In this document: in pieces, positions 1-10,257 of the stretch
Layout of the letters: each line of letters starts with the position of its first letter
Position numbering within the stretch: position 1 is the stretch's first letter
From: Haloechinothrix aidingensis
Lineage (GTDB): Bacteria; Actinomycetota; Actinomycetes; Mycobacteriales; Pseudonocardiaceae
Reading direction: 5' to 3'
Assembly: GCF_013450155.1 (NCBI RefSeq)
Contig: NZ_JACCKD010000001.1
Coordinates: 744,001 to 808,000, forward strand
Length of the DNA: 64,000 bases
Position numbers and translations under genes: made by a program
The notes under the pieces: model-generated
Seen by the model: the letters and a program-made list of their open reading frames with translations, nothing else
Databases searched by the model: none
What the model was told of the DNA's origin: nothing

Positions 1-717
1 CAGTGGTTCGCCGAGCCGACCAAGCCTGCCGATCCCGCGTGGCTGGAGCGCTGGCAGCGCGCCGACGGAGCCGCGCGGCGCGCCGTGTCGGAGAAGCTGG
101 CCGAGGCGCCGTGGCCGACAGGTCCCGGCGTCGCGGCCGAGCTGGTCGACACGCTTCCCCCGGAGTCGTTACTCGTGATCGGTTCGTCCAACCCGACACG
201 GGACGTCGCGCTGTCGGCCTGCTCCGCCCGGCCCGACATCGTGGTGCACCGCAACAGGGGCGTCGCCGGTATCGACGGCATGGTCTCGACAGCGCTCGGC
301 GCGGCCACCGCGCACCGTGGGCCTTCCTACGCCCTGCTCGGCGACCTGACGTTCCTGCACGACATCAACGGCTTGTTGAGCTGTTCCGGTGAGGACCTTC
401 CCGACCTGACGATCGTGGTGCTCAACGACGACGGGGGCGGCATCTTCTCGTTGCTCGAGCAGGGCGCCGACGAGCACTCCCGCAGTTTCGAGCGCGTGTT
501 CGGGACGCCGCACGGCTCGGACATCGCGGCGCTGTGCGCGGGGTACCGGGTCGCGCACACGCGGGCGCACACGCGCACGGAGTTGCGGGAGGCGTTGCGG
601 CCCCGCCGTGGCCTGCGGGTGGTCGAGGTCGTCGTGGACCGCTCGTCGCGGCGTGAGCTGCACGCCGGGCTGTACGAGGCTGTCGGCGAGGCGGTCGCCG
701 CGGCGTTGCGTTCCTGA
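1..717 (+). CDS. menD: MenD, C-terminal part (SEPHCHC synthase)
   Basis: C-terminal part of 2-succinyl-5-enolpyruvyl-6-hydroxy-3-cyclohexene-1-carboxylate synthase, the thiamine-diphosphate enzyme that couples isochorismate to 2-oxoglutarate early in menaquinone synthesis. The frame is open from base 1, so the N-terminal half lies outside the window and 238 residues remain. The cofactor-binding module is visible as GDLTFLHDINGL (from nt 340) followed by NDDGGGIFSLLEQ (from nt 424), the spacing expected for the Mg/ThDP fold of this family. The next genes, an mgtA-like transferase and menG, reproduce the order known from Mycobacterium tuberculosis (Rv0555, Rv0557, Rv0558), which supports MenD over other ThDP enzymes. 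Confidence 0.93.
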   Translation, partial: QWFAEPTKPADPAWLERWQRADGAARRAVSEKLAEAPWPTGPGVAAELVDTLPPESLLVIGSSNPTRDVALSACSARPDIVVHRNRGVAGIDGMVSTALGAATAHRGPSYALLGDLTFLHDINGLLSCSGEDLPDLTIVVLNDDGGGIFSLLEQGADEHSRSFERVFGTPHGSDIAALCAGYRVAHTRAHTRTELREALRPRRGLRVVEVVVDRSSRRELHAGLYEAVGEAVAAALRS

Positions 718-839
718 GCGGCAGCCCGGGGCCGGTTCCCGCCGGGAGCGGCGTGGGTCAGCAACACTTACCCGGGTGTTCGCTCGCCCGCCACGTGAGT
801 GCGGTTCGTCCGATCATTCGCGGTTGTGATGGTTGGCAT

Positions 840-2000
840 GTGCGCATCGCGATCGTGACCGAGTCATTCCTGCCCCAGGTCAACGGCGTAACCAACTCGG
901 TGCTGCGGGTCCTCGAACAGCTGCGTTCCGCGGGGCACCGGACCCTCGTGATCGCGCCGGGCTCCGGTGTGGAGTGGTACGGGGACACCCGGGTCGTCCG
1001 GCTGCCGGCTGTGCAGTTCCCCGCGGTGAAGTCCCTGCCGATCGGGTTGCCGACCAGGGCGTTGGACGCGGCTCTCGGGGAGTTCGACCCGGACGTGGTG
1101 CACCTGGCGTCGCCGTTCGTGGTGGGGGCGCGTGGCGCGCAGGCCGCGCGCCGCCTCGGCGTGCCGAGCGTGGCCGTCTACCAGACCGATGTCGCGGGGT
1201 TCGCCGAGTCGTACGGATTGGGGTTCGCTCGCCGGGCGGCGTGGCGATGGATCAGGCGGCTGCACGGGACCGTCGACCGTACGCTCGCCCCCTCCAGCGA
1301 GTCGGCGCGGGAACTGCACGAGCACGGTGTGCCGCGGGTGCACCTGTGGCGGCGCGGGGTGGACGTCGCGCGGTTCTCCCCCGAGCTGACCGACCCCGGC
1401 TTGCGAGCGGCGCTGGCGCCGCGCGGTGAGCTGCTGGTGGGGTTCGTCGGGCGGCTGGCACCGGAGAAGGAGGTGGACCGGCTCGCCGCGCTGGAGGACG
1501 TCCCCGGCGTGCGGTTGGTCGTCGTCGGCGACGGCCCCGCGCGGGAGGCGCTGCGCGAACGCATGCCGGGTGCGACGTTCCTCGGGGCATGCTACGGCGA
1601 CGAGCTCGCAGCCGTGTACGCGAGCCTGGACGTGTTCGTGCACACCGGCCCGCACGAGACGTTCTGCCAGACCGTCCAGGAGGCGATGGCCTCGGGCGTG
1701 CCCGTGCTGGCCCCCGCCGCGGGTGGCCCGATGGACCTGGTGCGGGACGGCGTGACCGGCTACCTGCTCCCTGTCGAGCGGGGCGCGTTCCGAGCCGCCC
1801 TGCTCGACAGGCTCGACCGGCTCGCCGACGACCGGTTGCGTGCCGGGATGGGTGCGCGCGGGCGAGCCACGGTGCGCGCGCGCAGCTGGCAGGCGGTCTG
1901 CGCCGAACTGCTCGCGCACTACGGCGACGTCACCGGCCTGCCGGTGAGCCCGGCCCGCGACGCCGTCGAGGACGGGTACGCGGGGCGGATGAGTGCGTAA
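840..2000 (+). CDS. mgtA: GT4-family glycosyltransferase, MgtA-like mannosyltransferase
   Basis: A 386-residue retaining glycosyltransferase of GT-B fold, probably cytoplasmic or peripheral at the membrane. The N-terminus IAIVTESFLPQVNGVTNSV is the typical acceptor-side loop of the GT4 PimB/MgtA group. The donor-binding E-x7-E motif is present in HETFCQTVQEAMASG, followed by GVPVLAPAAGG. M. tuberculosis MgtA (Rv0557) lies in the same menD-menG context and mannosylates a glucuronosyl diacylglycerol, so that substrate is the best guess by synteny but is not shown here. The GTG at 840 begins VRIAIVTES; upstream in-frame codons (open from 753) do not resemble the family. No clear Shine-Dalgarno sequence precedes it. 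Confidence 0.85.
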   Translation: MRIAIVTESFLPQVNGVTNSVLRVLEQLRSAGHRTLVIAPGSGVEWYGDTRVVRLPAVQFPAVKSLPIGLPTRALDAALGEFDPDVVHLASPFVVGARGAQAARRLGVPSVAVYQTDVAGFAESYGLGFARRAAWRWIRRLHGTVDRTLAPSSESARELHEHGVPRVHLWRRGVDVARFSPELTDPGLRAALAPRGELLVGFVGRLAPEKEVDRLAALEDVPGVRLVVVGDGPAREALRERMPGATFLGACYGDELAAVYASLDVFVHTGPHETFCQTVQEAMASGVPVLAPAAGGPMDLVRDGVTGYLLPVERGAFRAALLDRLDRLADDRLRAGMGARGRATVRARSWQAVCAELLAHYGDVTGLPVSPARDAVEDGYAGRMSA

Positions 2001-2079
2001 CGACACGCGCGGCGGGCCGCGGATGCCGGAGGTGGGGCGCTCGCGCTGCCCGCGCGTATCGCCGGTGGGGCAGGGTTAC

Positions 2080-2085
2080 TAGGCT
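2080..2085 (+). promoter_or_regulatory. Candidate -10 box of a leaderless menG promoter
   Basis: TAGGCT ends seven bases before the menG ATG at 2093 and there is no Shine-Dalgarno sequence. Transcription would therefore begin at or next to the start codon. The -35 region is not recognisable. The same layout recurs at menJ, hadA and ddaH. Confidence 0.55.
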
Positions 2086-2092
2086 GCTCACT

Positions 2093-2788
2093 ATGTCGCG
2101 CGCCAATCTGGACAAGGACCCCCGCGAGGTCGCGGCGATGTTCGATGACGTCGCGAAGGGGTACGACCGCGCGAACTCGGTGATGACCTTCGGGTTCGAC
2201 CGGCGCTGGCGTAGCGTCGCCGCGAAGATCCTGGACGCCACCCATGGTGATCGCGTGCTCGACCTGGCAGCGGGAACCGGGGTGTCCACCGCGGAGTTCG
2301 CCAGGCACGGCGCGTGGTGCGTCGCGGCGGACTTCTCGGTGGAGATGCTGCGCAACGGCAAGCAGCGCGGGGTGCCGATGGTGGCGGCGGACGCGCTGCG
2401 GCTGCCGTTCGCCGACGAGTCGTTCGACGCCGCGACGATCCTGTTCGGCCTGCGCAACTTCGTGGACACCGCTGCCGCGCTCACCGAGGTCGCCCGGGTG
2501 GTCAAGCCGGGTGGCAGGTTGGTGATCTGCGAGGTCTCGACCCCTCCCAACGCGCTGATGCGCTTCCTGCACACCAAGTTCCTCATGCGCGTGGTGACCT
2601 GGTTCGGCAAGCGGGCCTCGTCGAACCCGGACGCGTACTCCTACCTCGCCGAGTCGATGGCCGCGTGGCCGCAGCAGCGCGAGCTCGGCGAGATCATCGC
2701 CGCTGCCGGCTGGTCCGGGGTGGAGTGGCTGAACGTCACGTTCGGGGTGGTCGCGATCCACCGCGCTGTCAAGCCGGAGCAGGAGTGA
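2093..2788 (+). CDS. menG: Demethylmenaquinone methyltransferase MenG/UbiE
   Basis: A 231-residue SAM-dependent methyltransferase that adds the final C-methyl group to demethylmenaquinone. SAM motif I is VLDLAAGTG at residues 55-63. The family signature around KGYDRANSVMTFGFDRRWR lies near residues 22-40, and NFVDTAAALTEVARVVKPGG is the usual post-motif region. The length matches the actinobacterial enzymes (about 230). The ATG at 2093 was chosen because MSRANLDKDPREVAAMFDDVA is the family N-terminus; the frame is open upstream to 1589 but that part is a shadow of mgtA. It lies between mgtA and menJ in a menaquinone cluster. Confidence 0.95.
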   Translation: MSRANLDKDPREVAAMFDDVAKGYDRANSVMTFGFDRRWRSVAAKILDATHGDRVLDLAAGTGVSTAEFARHGAWCVAADFSVEMLRNGKQRGVPMVAADALRLPFADESFDAATILFGLRNFVDTAAALTEVARVVKPGGRLVICEVSTPPNALMRFLHTKFLMRVVTWFGKRASSNPDAYSYLAESMAAWPQQRELGEIIAAAGWSGVEWLNVTFGVVAIHRAVKPEQE

Positions 2789-2834
2789 CGGCACGTGTGA
2801 CCTACGGGCCGGGGCGCACCGACCGTGCCCGGGC

Positions 2835-2840
2835 TAGGGT
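2835..2840 (+). promoter_or_regulatory. Candidate -10 box of a leaderless menJ promoter
   Basis: TAGGGT ends six bases before the menJ ATG at 2847, with no ribosome binding site between them. This implies a leaderless transcript separate from menG, whose stop is 58 bases upstream of the menJ start. No convincing -35 was seen. Confidence 0.55.
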
Positions 2841-2846
2841 GGCGCC

Positions 2847-4142
2847 ATGAGCACGGCGAGTCGGCGTCGTCCCGATGAGGACGCGGAGGTCATTGTTGTC
2901 GGCGGGGGTCCTGCGGGGGCGACCGTGGCGACCTACCTTGCCCGCGCGGGTGTCGATGTCCTTGTACTGGAGAAGACCACGTTTCCCAGGGACAAGGTGT
3001 GCGGGGACGGCTTGACCCCGCGTGGCGTCAAGCAGCTGATCGATCTCGGGATCGACACGCGCCAGGAGGCGGGTTGGGTGCACAGCAGGGGCCTGCGCAT
3101 CCTCGCCGGTGAGCACACCATCGAGCTGGACTGGCCCGAGCTGAGCAACTACCCGCCCTACGGGGTCTCGCGCACCCGCCACGACTTCGACGAGTTGCTC
3201 GCCCGTACCGCCGAGCGGGCGGGGGCGAGGTTGCAGGAGCGCACGACGGTGACCGAAGCGATCACCGAGGAGCGCACCGGCAGGGTCGTCGGGGTGCGCG
3301 GCAAGTTCGGCCCGGACAAGGAGCCGGTGGCCTACCGCGCGCCGCTGGTGCTGGCATGCGACGGCGTGTCGGCCCGGCTCGCGTTGTCGGTCGGGATCGA
3401 CAAGCTCGACAACCGCCCGATGGGTGTGGCGGTCCGCCGCTACTACAAGAGCCCGAAGCACGACGACCCGATGATCGAGGGTCACCTGGAGCTGTGGGAC
3501 AGGCGCGACCCGGACGACCCCCGGCTGCTGCCCGGCTACGGATGGGCGTTCCCGCTCGGCGACGGCACCGTCAACGTGGGGCTGGGCATCCTGTCGACGA
3601 GCAAGGCGTTCCGGAATACCGACTACCGGGCCCTGATGCGCTCGTGGCTGGACTCCACCCCTGAGGAGTGGGGGTTCCGGGAGGAGAACGCGATCGGCCG
3701 GATCGGTGGCGCCGGGCTGCCGATGGGGTTCAACCGCACCCCGCACTACCGCAACGGTCTGCTGCTGCTCGGGGATGCCGGGGGGATGGTCAGCCCGTTC
3801 AACGGGGAGGGCATCTCGGCGGCGATGGAGTCGGCTCAGCTGGCCGCCGAATGCGTCGTGCAGGCGCTCGCCCGTCCGGAGGGGCCGTCCCGGGAGCGCG
3901 CCTTGCAGGGCTATCCGCGCGCGCTGTCCGAGGAGATGGGTGGCTACTACCGGCTGGGTAACCTGTTCGCCAAGGCGATCGGCAACCCGAAGGTGATGCG
4001 CGCGTCGACGAAGTACGGGCTGCGCATCAAGAGCCTCCTTCCGCTGATCTACAAGGGTATGTCGGGCTGCTACGAGGCGCGGGGCGGCGACGCGGTGGAT
4101 CGCCTGATCACCACGGCATCCCGGTTGACACCGAGCGCGTAG
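2847..4142 (+). CDS. menJ: Geranylgeranyl reductase family FAD enzyme, MenJ-like menaquinone reductase
   Basis: A 431-residue flavoprotein. The dinucleotide-binding motif VVGGGPAG is at residues 17-24, the E of LVLEKTTFPRDKVCGDG closes the ADP-binding fold, and a second FAD motif GDAGGMVSPFNGEGI is near residue 308. In mycobacteria MenJ saturates one isoprene unit of the menaquinone side chain, giving MK-9(II-H2); position between menG and the respiratory genes supports that substrate. Other members of the family reduce geranylgeranyl groups on archaeal-type lipids or chlorophyll, which is unlikely here. The chain of MK intermediates would come from the polyprenyl synthase at 21086. Confidence 0.88.
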   Translation: MSTASRRRPDEDAEVIVVGGGPAGATVATYLARAGVDVLVLEKTTFPRDKVCGDGLTPRGVKQLIDLGIDTRQEAGWVHSRGLRILAGEHTIELDWPELSNYPPYGVSRTRHDFDELLARTAERAGARLQERTTVTEAITEERTGRVVGVRGKFGPDKEPVAYRAPLVLACDGVSARLALSVGIDKLDNRPMGVAVRRYYKSPKHDDPMIEGHLELWDRRDPDDPRLLPGYGWAFPLGDGTVNVGLGILSTSKAFRNTDYRALMRSWLDSTPEEWGFREENAIGRIGGAGLPMGFNRTPHYRNGLLLLGDAGGMVSPFNGEGISAAMESAQLAAECVVQALARPEGPSRERALQGYPRALSEEMGGYYRLGNLFAKAIGNPKVMRASTKYGLRIKSLLPLIYKGMSGCYEARGGDAVDRLITTASRLTPSA

Positions 4143-4461
4143 GCACCGCCTGCGCGCACAGCCCATCGGCTCGCGCGGTGCGCGAGACGCGCTCGGTCAC
4201 GACGGGGGTGCCGTTGGTCACGGCGGCGTCCGGCCGTAAAAGGCGTGTGATCTTTCTCGCGTCGCCGGTTCGGCGCTCGTCGTCGCTCGGTTCCGCCGGC
4301 CGGCCGTGCCGCGTGCGTCCCGGGGGTGACCTCGCCGTTCCCGCTGCGCTCGATGCCCCCGTCGCCGGTGCGGGTTGAGGATCCGGCGGGAGATGAATCG
4401 TGTTCGAAAGGGGGGCCACGTCACAACCGCCGGAATATGCGTCCTAGACTACGGCCAGATC

Positions 4462-4479
4462 TTGTGAACGCGTTCACAA
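4462..4479. promoter_or_regulatory. Rex operator 1 (perfect 18-bp palindrome)
   Basis: TTGTGAACGCGTTCACAA is a perfect palindrome identical in its core to the ROP operator of the NADH/NAD+-sensing repressor Rex described in Streptomyces coelicolor, where nuoA-N is a Rex target. It lies 191 bp upstream of the nuoA start. The rest of the 4143-4670 gap holds no gene that I can support. Confidence 0.9.
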
Positions 4480-4493
4480 CGCTGTGCGCCTGC

Positions 4494-4511
4494 TTGTGAA
4501 CGAATTCACAA
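4494..4511. promoter_or_regulatory. Rex operator 2
   Basis: TTGTGAACGAATTCACAA has the same TTGTGAA-N4-TTCACAA arms as the first site. The two centres are 32 bp apart, about three helical turns, so both sites face the same side of the DNA and cooperative binding is plausible. Together they would repress the nuo operon when NADH is high. Confidence 0.88.
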
Positions 4512-4670
4512 GATGTGTGCCGGTTCGTGCCCCGCATGCGCGGGGAGCTGACCGGTAACCCGTTGGGGCCGGAGGTGATCCGGGTCTCTTAGGGTGCCCC
4601 GCAGAGACTGCGGAACAGGACAGGAACGCCCAGCCGGCAAGGGCTGTGTCCGGAGCAGGAAAGGACGACG

Positions 4671-5114
4671 GTGCCAATGCTCGAGGCCGAGCCAGCCGCA
4701 GCAGCCACCGATGTATGGCACTTCGCGCAGGAAGCGGGAGTCACCAGCAGCGTCGAGACCTACCTCCCGCTGGTGCTGCTTCTCGCGCTTTCCACGGGGT
4801 TCGCGCTCTTCTCTGTCGTGATCGCCCCGCTGGTCGGGCCGAAGCGTTACAACTCGGCGAAGGTCGAACCGTACGAGTGCGGCATCGAGGCGTCCCCGCA
4901 ACCGGTGGTCGGTGGTGGCCGGATCCCGGTGAAGTTCTACCTGACCGGGATGCTGTTCATCCTGTTCGACATCGAGATGGTCTTCCTCTACCCGTACGCG
5001 GTCGCCGCCGACTCGATCGGCTTGTTCGGTTTCGTCGCCGTCACGATCTTCATCGTCGCGATCACCGTCCCGTACGTGTACGAGTGGGCGCGAGGGGGCT
5101 TGGAATGGGATTGA
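4671..5114 (+). CDS. nuoA: NADH-quinone oxidoreductase subunit A
   Basis: A 147-residue membrane subunit at the junction of the peripheral and membrane arms of complex I. Three hydrophobic segments are visible (near residues 25-48, 84-106 and 113-133), and the conserved loop PYECGIEASPQPVVGGGRIPVKFY carries the family cysteine. The GTG at 4671 is preferred over the ATG at 4677 because AAGGA (4661-4665) sits five bases before it. First gene of the nuoA-N operon; transcription is probably controlled through the two upstream Rex sites. Confidence 0.96.
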   Translation: MPMLEAEPAAAATDVWHFAQEAGVTSSVETYLPLVLLLALSTGFALFSVVIAPLVGPKRYNSAKVEPYECGIEASPQPVVGGGRIPVKFYLTGMLFILFDIEMVFLYPYAVAADSIGLFGFVAVTIFIVAITVPYVYEWARGGLEWD

Positions 5115-5201
5115 TCGTGCGTCACCCGCGCTCGCGTGCATGGCTCGGTGCCCACGCGGTGTGTACGACCCGCAGTCGAGCCGACCAGGGAGGGATCCAT
5201 C

Positions 5202-5843
5202 ATGGGGCTTGAGGAGAAGCTGCCGAGCGGGATCATGCTGGCCAGCGTGGAGAAGCTGGCCAACTGGTCGCGACAGTCCTCGTTGTGGCCCGCGACGTTC
5301 GGGCTGGCTTGTTGCGCGATCGAGATGATGACCACCGGCGGTCCGCGCTACGACCTGTCCCGCTTCGGCATGGAGGTCTTCCGCGCGTCGCCACGGCAGG
5401 CCGATCTGATGATCGTGGCCGGGCGGGTCAGCCAGAAGATGGCGCCGGTCCTGCGGCAGATCTACGACCAGATGTCCGAACCCAAGTGGGTGCTGTCCAT
5501 GGGCGTCTGTGCCTCGTCCGGCGGGATGTTCAACAACTACGCCATCGTGCAGGGCGTCGACCACGTCGTTCCCGTCGACATGTACCTGCCGGGCTGCCCG
5601 CCCCGCCCCGAGATGTTGATCGACGCGATCCTGAAGCTGCACGCGAAGATCAACGAGGAGCCGATGGGGCCGCGGCGGGCCGAGGAGAAGGCCGAACGCG
5701 GCGAGGAGCTCCCGCTCCCGCCGTCGTCGGTGAAGTACGCCCCCAAGTCGACCCGCGAAGCGCGGCTGGCCGAGGTCCCCGCCAACGAGGTAGAGGGGCG
5801 ACGTCGTAGCACCATCCCGCTCGAGCTGCTTGAGGAGCGCTGA
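5202..5843 (+). CDS. nuoB: NADH-quinone oxidoreductase subunit B
   Basis: A 213-residue subunit that binds the terminal [4Fe-4S] cluster N2 next to the quinone site. The tandem cysteines CC at residues 37-38 in [10 protein letters not shown], the third in [11 protein letters not shown] and the fourth in [10 protein letters not shown] are all present. The C-terminal 50 residues are a charged tail common in actinobacteria. The ATG at 5202 follows GGGAGGGA at 5189-5196; the frame is open to 5136 but that upstream part lacks family similarity. An 87-bp gap separates it from nuoA. Confidence 0.97.
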   Translation: MGLEEKLPSGIMLASVEKLANWSRQSSLWPATFGLACCAIEMMTTGGPRYDLSRFGMEVFRASPRQADLMIVAGRVSQKMAPVLRQIYDQMSEPKWVLSMGVCASSGGMFNNYAIVQGVDHVVPVDMYLPGCPPRPEMLIDAILKLHAKINEEPMGPRRAEEKAERGEELPLPPSSVKYAPKSTREARLAEVPANEVEGRRRSTIPLELLEER

Positions 5844-5850
5844 GGCAAGC

Positions 5851-6723
5851 GTGACCGAACCTGACGAACCCACCACACCCACCACCGACTCGAGCGCCGC
5901 CGGTGCGGGCTCCGACGGCGGCTCCGGCGCACAGGGGCAGGCCGCGCAGCCCGAAGAGGTGGCGGAGAGCAAGCCGCAGCCGGGCGGCACCCAGTCCAGT
6001 GCCGAGCGCGGCGGCGGCAACGGTGGCGACAGCCTCGAGCCGTACGGCGCGCGCCCGGCCGAGCCGGTTGTCGCCGGCCGTGCGCGCAGGGGAATGTTCG
6101 GTGTCGCCGGGACGGGGGACACCTCCGGCTACGGCGGGCTCCGCCTTCCTGCGTACGTCCCGCCCGCGGCAGAACGGCCCTACGGTGGCTGGTTCGACGA
6201 GTTCGTCGACGACTTCCTCGCGGCGCTGGACGAGAACGGCATCCCGCGCGATGCGATCCAGCAGATCACCGTCGACCGAGGTGAGATCACCTTTTACGTG
6301 CGGCGGGAGCACCTCGTCGGTGTCTGCCGCACGTTGCGTGACGACGGCGCACTGCGTTTCGAGTTCTGCAGCTCGGTCTCCGGTGTGGATTTCGGGGAGG
6401 ATGTGCCGCAGCGGCTGCACTCCACCTACCACCTGACATCGATGACCTACCGCAGGAGGATCCGGCTCGAGGTCTGCGTCGACGTCGACGACCCGCATGT
6501 TCCGTCCATCGTGGACGTCTATCCGGCAGCGGACTGGCAGGAGCGAGAGGCCTGGGACATGTTCGGCATCATCTATGACGGGCATCCGGGCCTGACCCGC
6601 ATCCTGATGCCCGATGACTGGGAAGGGCACCCGCAGCGGAAGGACTACCCGCTCGGCGGTATCCCCGTGGAGTACAAGGGCACCGAGGTTCCTCCCCCCG
6701 ACCAGCGGAGGGCGTACTCATGA
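5851..6723 (+). CDS. nuoC: NADH-quinone oxidoreductase subunit C
   Basis: A 290-residue peripheral-arm subunit (30-kDa family). The signature ERETWDMFGI-like stretch appears as [18 protein letters not shown], and [12 protein letters not shown] follows. The first 90 or so residues are low-complexity and rich in S, G, P and E, an extension seen in actinobacterial NuoC and probably disordered. The GTG at 5851 lies eight bases after the nuoB stop. The 3' end overlaps nuoD by four bases (ATGA), implying translational coupling. Confidence 0.95.
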   Translation: MTEPDEPTTPTTDSSAAGAGSDGGSGAQGQAAQPEEVAESKPQPGGTQSSAERGGGNGGDSLEPYGARPAEPVVAGRARRGMFGVAGTGDTSGYGGLRLPAYVPPAAERPYGGWFDEFVDDFLAALDENGIPRDAIQQITVDRGEITFYVRREHLVGVCRTLRDDGALRFEFCSSVSGVDFGEDVPQRLHSTYHLTSMTYRRRIRLEVCVDVDDPHVPSIVDVYPAADWQEREAWDMFGIIYDGHPGLTRILMPDDWEGHPQRKDYPLGGIPVEYKGTEVPPPDQRRAYS

Positions 6724-8147
6724 GCAACAACGAGAGCGCTAACGGCTCCGGCGGCGCGCGCGCACACGACGCCACGCTGCACGACAAGGGGCTGGCGGAT
6801 GTGACCACGGGCGTGGACACCAGCCCGGAGGGTTCGGAAAGCGATCCCTACGCCCAGTACCGGGACACGACGGAAGGCAGGGTCTTCACCGTCACCGGTG
6901 GTGACTGGGACGAGGCCATGGCCGACGTCGGCGGTGACGAGCGGATCGTGATGAACCTCGGCCCGCAACACCCGTCCACGCACGGGGTGCTGCGGCTGGT
7001 GGTCGAGATGGAAGGCGAGACCGTCACCAACCTGCGCTCGGTCGTGGGGTACCTGCACACCGGTATCGAGAAGAACACCGAGGTCCGCAACTGGACGCAG
7101 GGTGTCACCTTCGTGACACGGATGGACTACCTGGCACCCCTGTCCAACGAGGCCGCGTACTGCATGGGTGTCGAGAAGCTGCTCGGCCTGGAGATCCCGC
7201 GCCGGGCGCAGGTGATCCGCGTGCTGCTGCTCGAGCTCAACAGGATCAGCTCGCACATGGTCGCGCTGGCCACCGGTGGCATGGAGCTGGGCGCGCTCAC
7301 CGCGATGACCTCCGGGTTCCGGGAACGCGAGGAGGTCCTGCACCTGCTCGAGTACCTCACAGGGCAGCGGATGAACCACTCGTACATCCGGCCGGGCGGT
7401 CTGGCCCAGGACGTTCCGGAGGACACGCCGGAGAAGGTCGCAGAGTTCGTCAAGCTGATGAAGAAGCGGCTGCCGGACTACGACAGGATGCTCACCGGCC
7501 AGCCGATCTGGCAGAACCGGCTGAAGGGCGTTGGCTACCTGCCGGTCGACGCGTGCCTGGCACTCGGCGCGAGCGGTCCGATACTGCGCGCCGCCGGGCT
7601 CGGCTGGGACCTGCGCAAGACCGAGCCCTACCTCGGCTACGAGGAGTACGACTTCGAGGTGCCGGTCTCCAACGACGCCGACGCCTACGCGCGGTACGTG
7701 CTGCGCGTCGAGGAGATCCACCAGTCGTTGCGGATCATCGAGCAGGCCGTGCAGAAGCTGGAGCCGGGACCGGTGATGGTCTCCGACCAGAAGATCGCCT
7801 GGCCCGCTCAGCTGTCGGTGGCCTCCGACGGGATCGGCAATTCGCTGGACCACGTGCGCAACATCATGGGCCAGTCGATGGAGGCGTTGATCCACCATTT
7901 CAAGCTCGTGACCGAAGGCTTCAGCGTGCCGCCCGGCCAGGTCTACACCGCGGTCGAGTCGCCACGCGGCGAGCTCGGGTACCACATGGTTTCGGACGGC
8001 GGTACGCGACCGATGCGGGTTCACGTGCGTGACCCCAGTTTCGTGAACCTGCAGTCCATGCCGGCGATGTCGGAAGGGGGGATGGTCGCGGACGTCATCG
8101 CGGCCGTCGCCTCGCTTGATCCGGTGATGGGAGGGTGTGATCGGTGA
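6720..8147 (+). CDS. nuoD: NADH-quinone oxidoreductase subunit D
   Basis: A 475-residue 49-kDa-type subunit that forms the quinone-binding cavity with NuoB. Family hallmarks include [24 protein letters not shown] and the C-terminal [16 protein letters not shown]. About 70 N-terminal residues form an acidic, glycine-rich extension before the conserved core. It overlaps nuoC by ATGA and nuoE by GTGA. Nothing suggests loss of function. Confidence 0.97.
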   Translation: MSNNESANGSGGARAHDATLHDKGLADVTTGVDTSPEGSESDPYAQYRDTTEGRVFTVTGGDWDEAMADVGGDERIVMNLGPQHPSTHGVLRLVVEMEGETVTNLRSVVGYLHTGIEKNTEVRNWTQGVTFVTRMDYLAPLSNEAAYCMGVEKLLGLEIPRRAQVIRVLLLELNRISSHMVALATGGMELGALTAMTSGFREREEVLHLLEYLTGQRMNHSYIRPGGLAQDVPEDTPEKVAEFVKLMKKRLPDYDRMLTGQPIWQNRLKGVGYLPVDACLALGASGPILRAAGLGWDLRKTEPYLGYEEYDFEVPVSNDADAYARYVLRVEEIHQSLRIIEQAVQKLEPGPVMVSDQKIAWPAQLSVASDGIGNSLDHVRNIMGQSMEALIHHFKLVTEGFSVPPGQVYTAVESPRGELGYHMVSDGGTRPMRVHVRDPSFVNLQSMPAMSEGGMVADVIAAVASLDPVMGGCDR

Positions 8148-8940
8148 CCGAGGCGCACGAACAGGCGCGGTCGGCAGCGCGCGAACCGTCCGTGGACCCC
8201 GCGACGGACCCGTCGACGGAGGAGGTGTTCGACGCGGACATCCATGCCAAGGCGCGCGAGGTGATCGCGCGCTACCCGCACTCCCGGTCGGCCCTGCTTC
8301 CCCTGCTTCACCTGGTGCAGTCGGTGCAGGGCTATGTCAGCCGGGAGGGCATCACCTTCTGCGCGCGGCATCTCGACCTGAGTGAAGCCGAGGTCAGCGG
8401 GGTCGTCACGTTCTACACGATGTACAAGCGCAGGCCGTGTGGCCAGCACCTGGTCAGCGTGTGCACCAACACCCTGTGCGCGGCCCTCGGCGGCGACGCG
8501 GTGTACCGCAGGCTGTGCGAACACCTCGGCGAGGACGGCAGGCCGCTCGGGCACGAGGAGACCGCGGGCACCCCGGGGGAGCAGGGCTCGATCACGATCG
8601 AGCACGCCGAGTGCCTCGCGGCGTGCGACCTCGCACCCGTGCTGCAGGTGAACTACGAGTACTTCGACAACCAGTCACCGGACAGCGCGGTCGAGCTGGT
8701 CGACGCGTTGCGTGACGGGGACAGGCCCGCTCCGACGCGGGGGGCGCCGCTGACGGATTTCCGTTCGGCGGAGCTGCAGCTCGCCGGGTTCTTCCCGGAG
8801 GAGGCCGAACAGTCCCGGTCCGATGTGGATGCGCCGACCGCCGCAGAGGAGACCGTGCGCGGCGCGCGGCTGGCGCGGGATCGCGGCTGGACCGCCCCCG
8901 CCATGCCGGACGACGTCGCCCTGCCGGAGGTGGAGCAGAA

Positions 8941-8944
<4 letters not shown>
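8144..8944 (+). CDS. nuoE: NADH-quinone oxidoreductase subunit E
   Basis: A 266-residue thioredoxin-fold subunit of the NADH dehydrogenase module, carrying the [2Fe-2S] cluster N1a. The four cysteines are in [13 protein letters not shown] and in [17 protein letters not shown]. The C-terminal 80 residues extend beyond the usual 160-180 residue bacterial protein, as in other actinobacteria. GTG start; four-base overlaps with nuoD and nuoF. Confidence 0.96.

Positions 8945-10253
<1,309 letters not shown>

Positions 10254-10257
<4 letters not shown>

Noticed and set aside
4506-6122. 538-codon minus-strand frame across nuoA-nuoC
   Set aside because: Covers three confirmed genes and the operator side of nuoA; composition is typical of an antisense frame.
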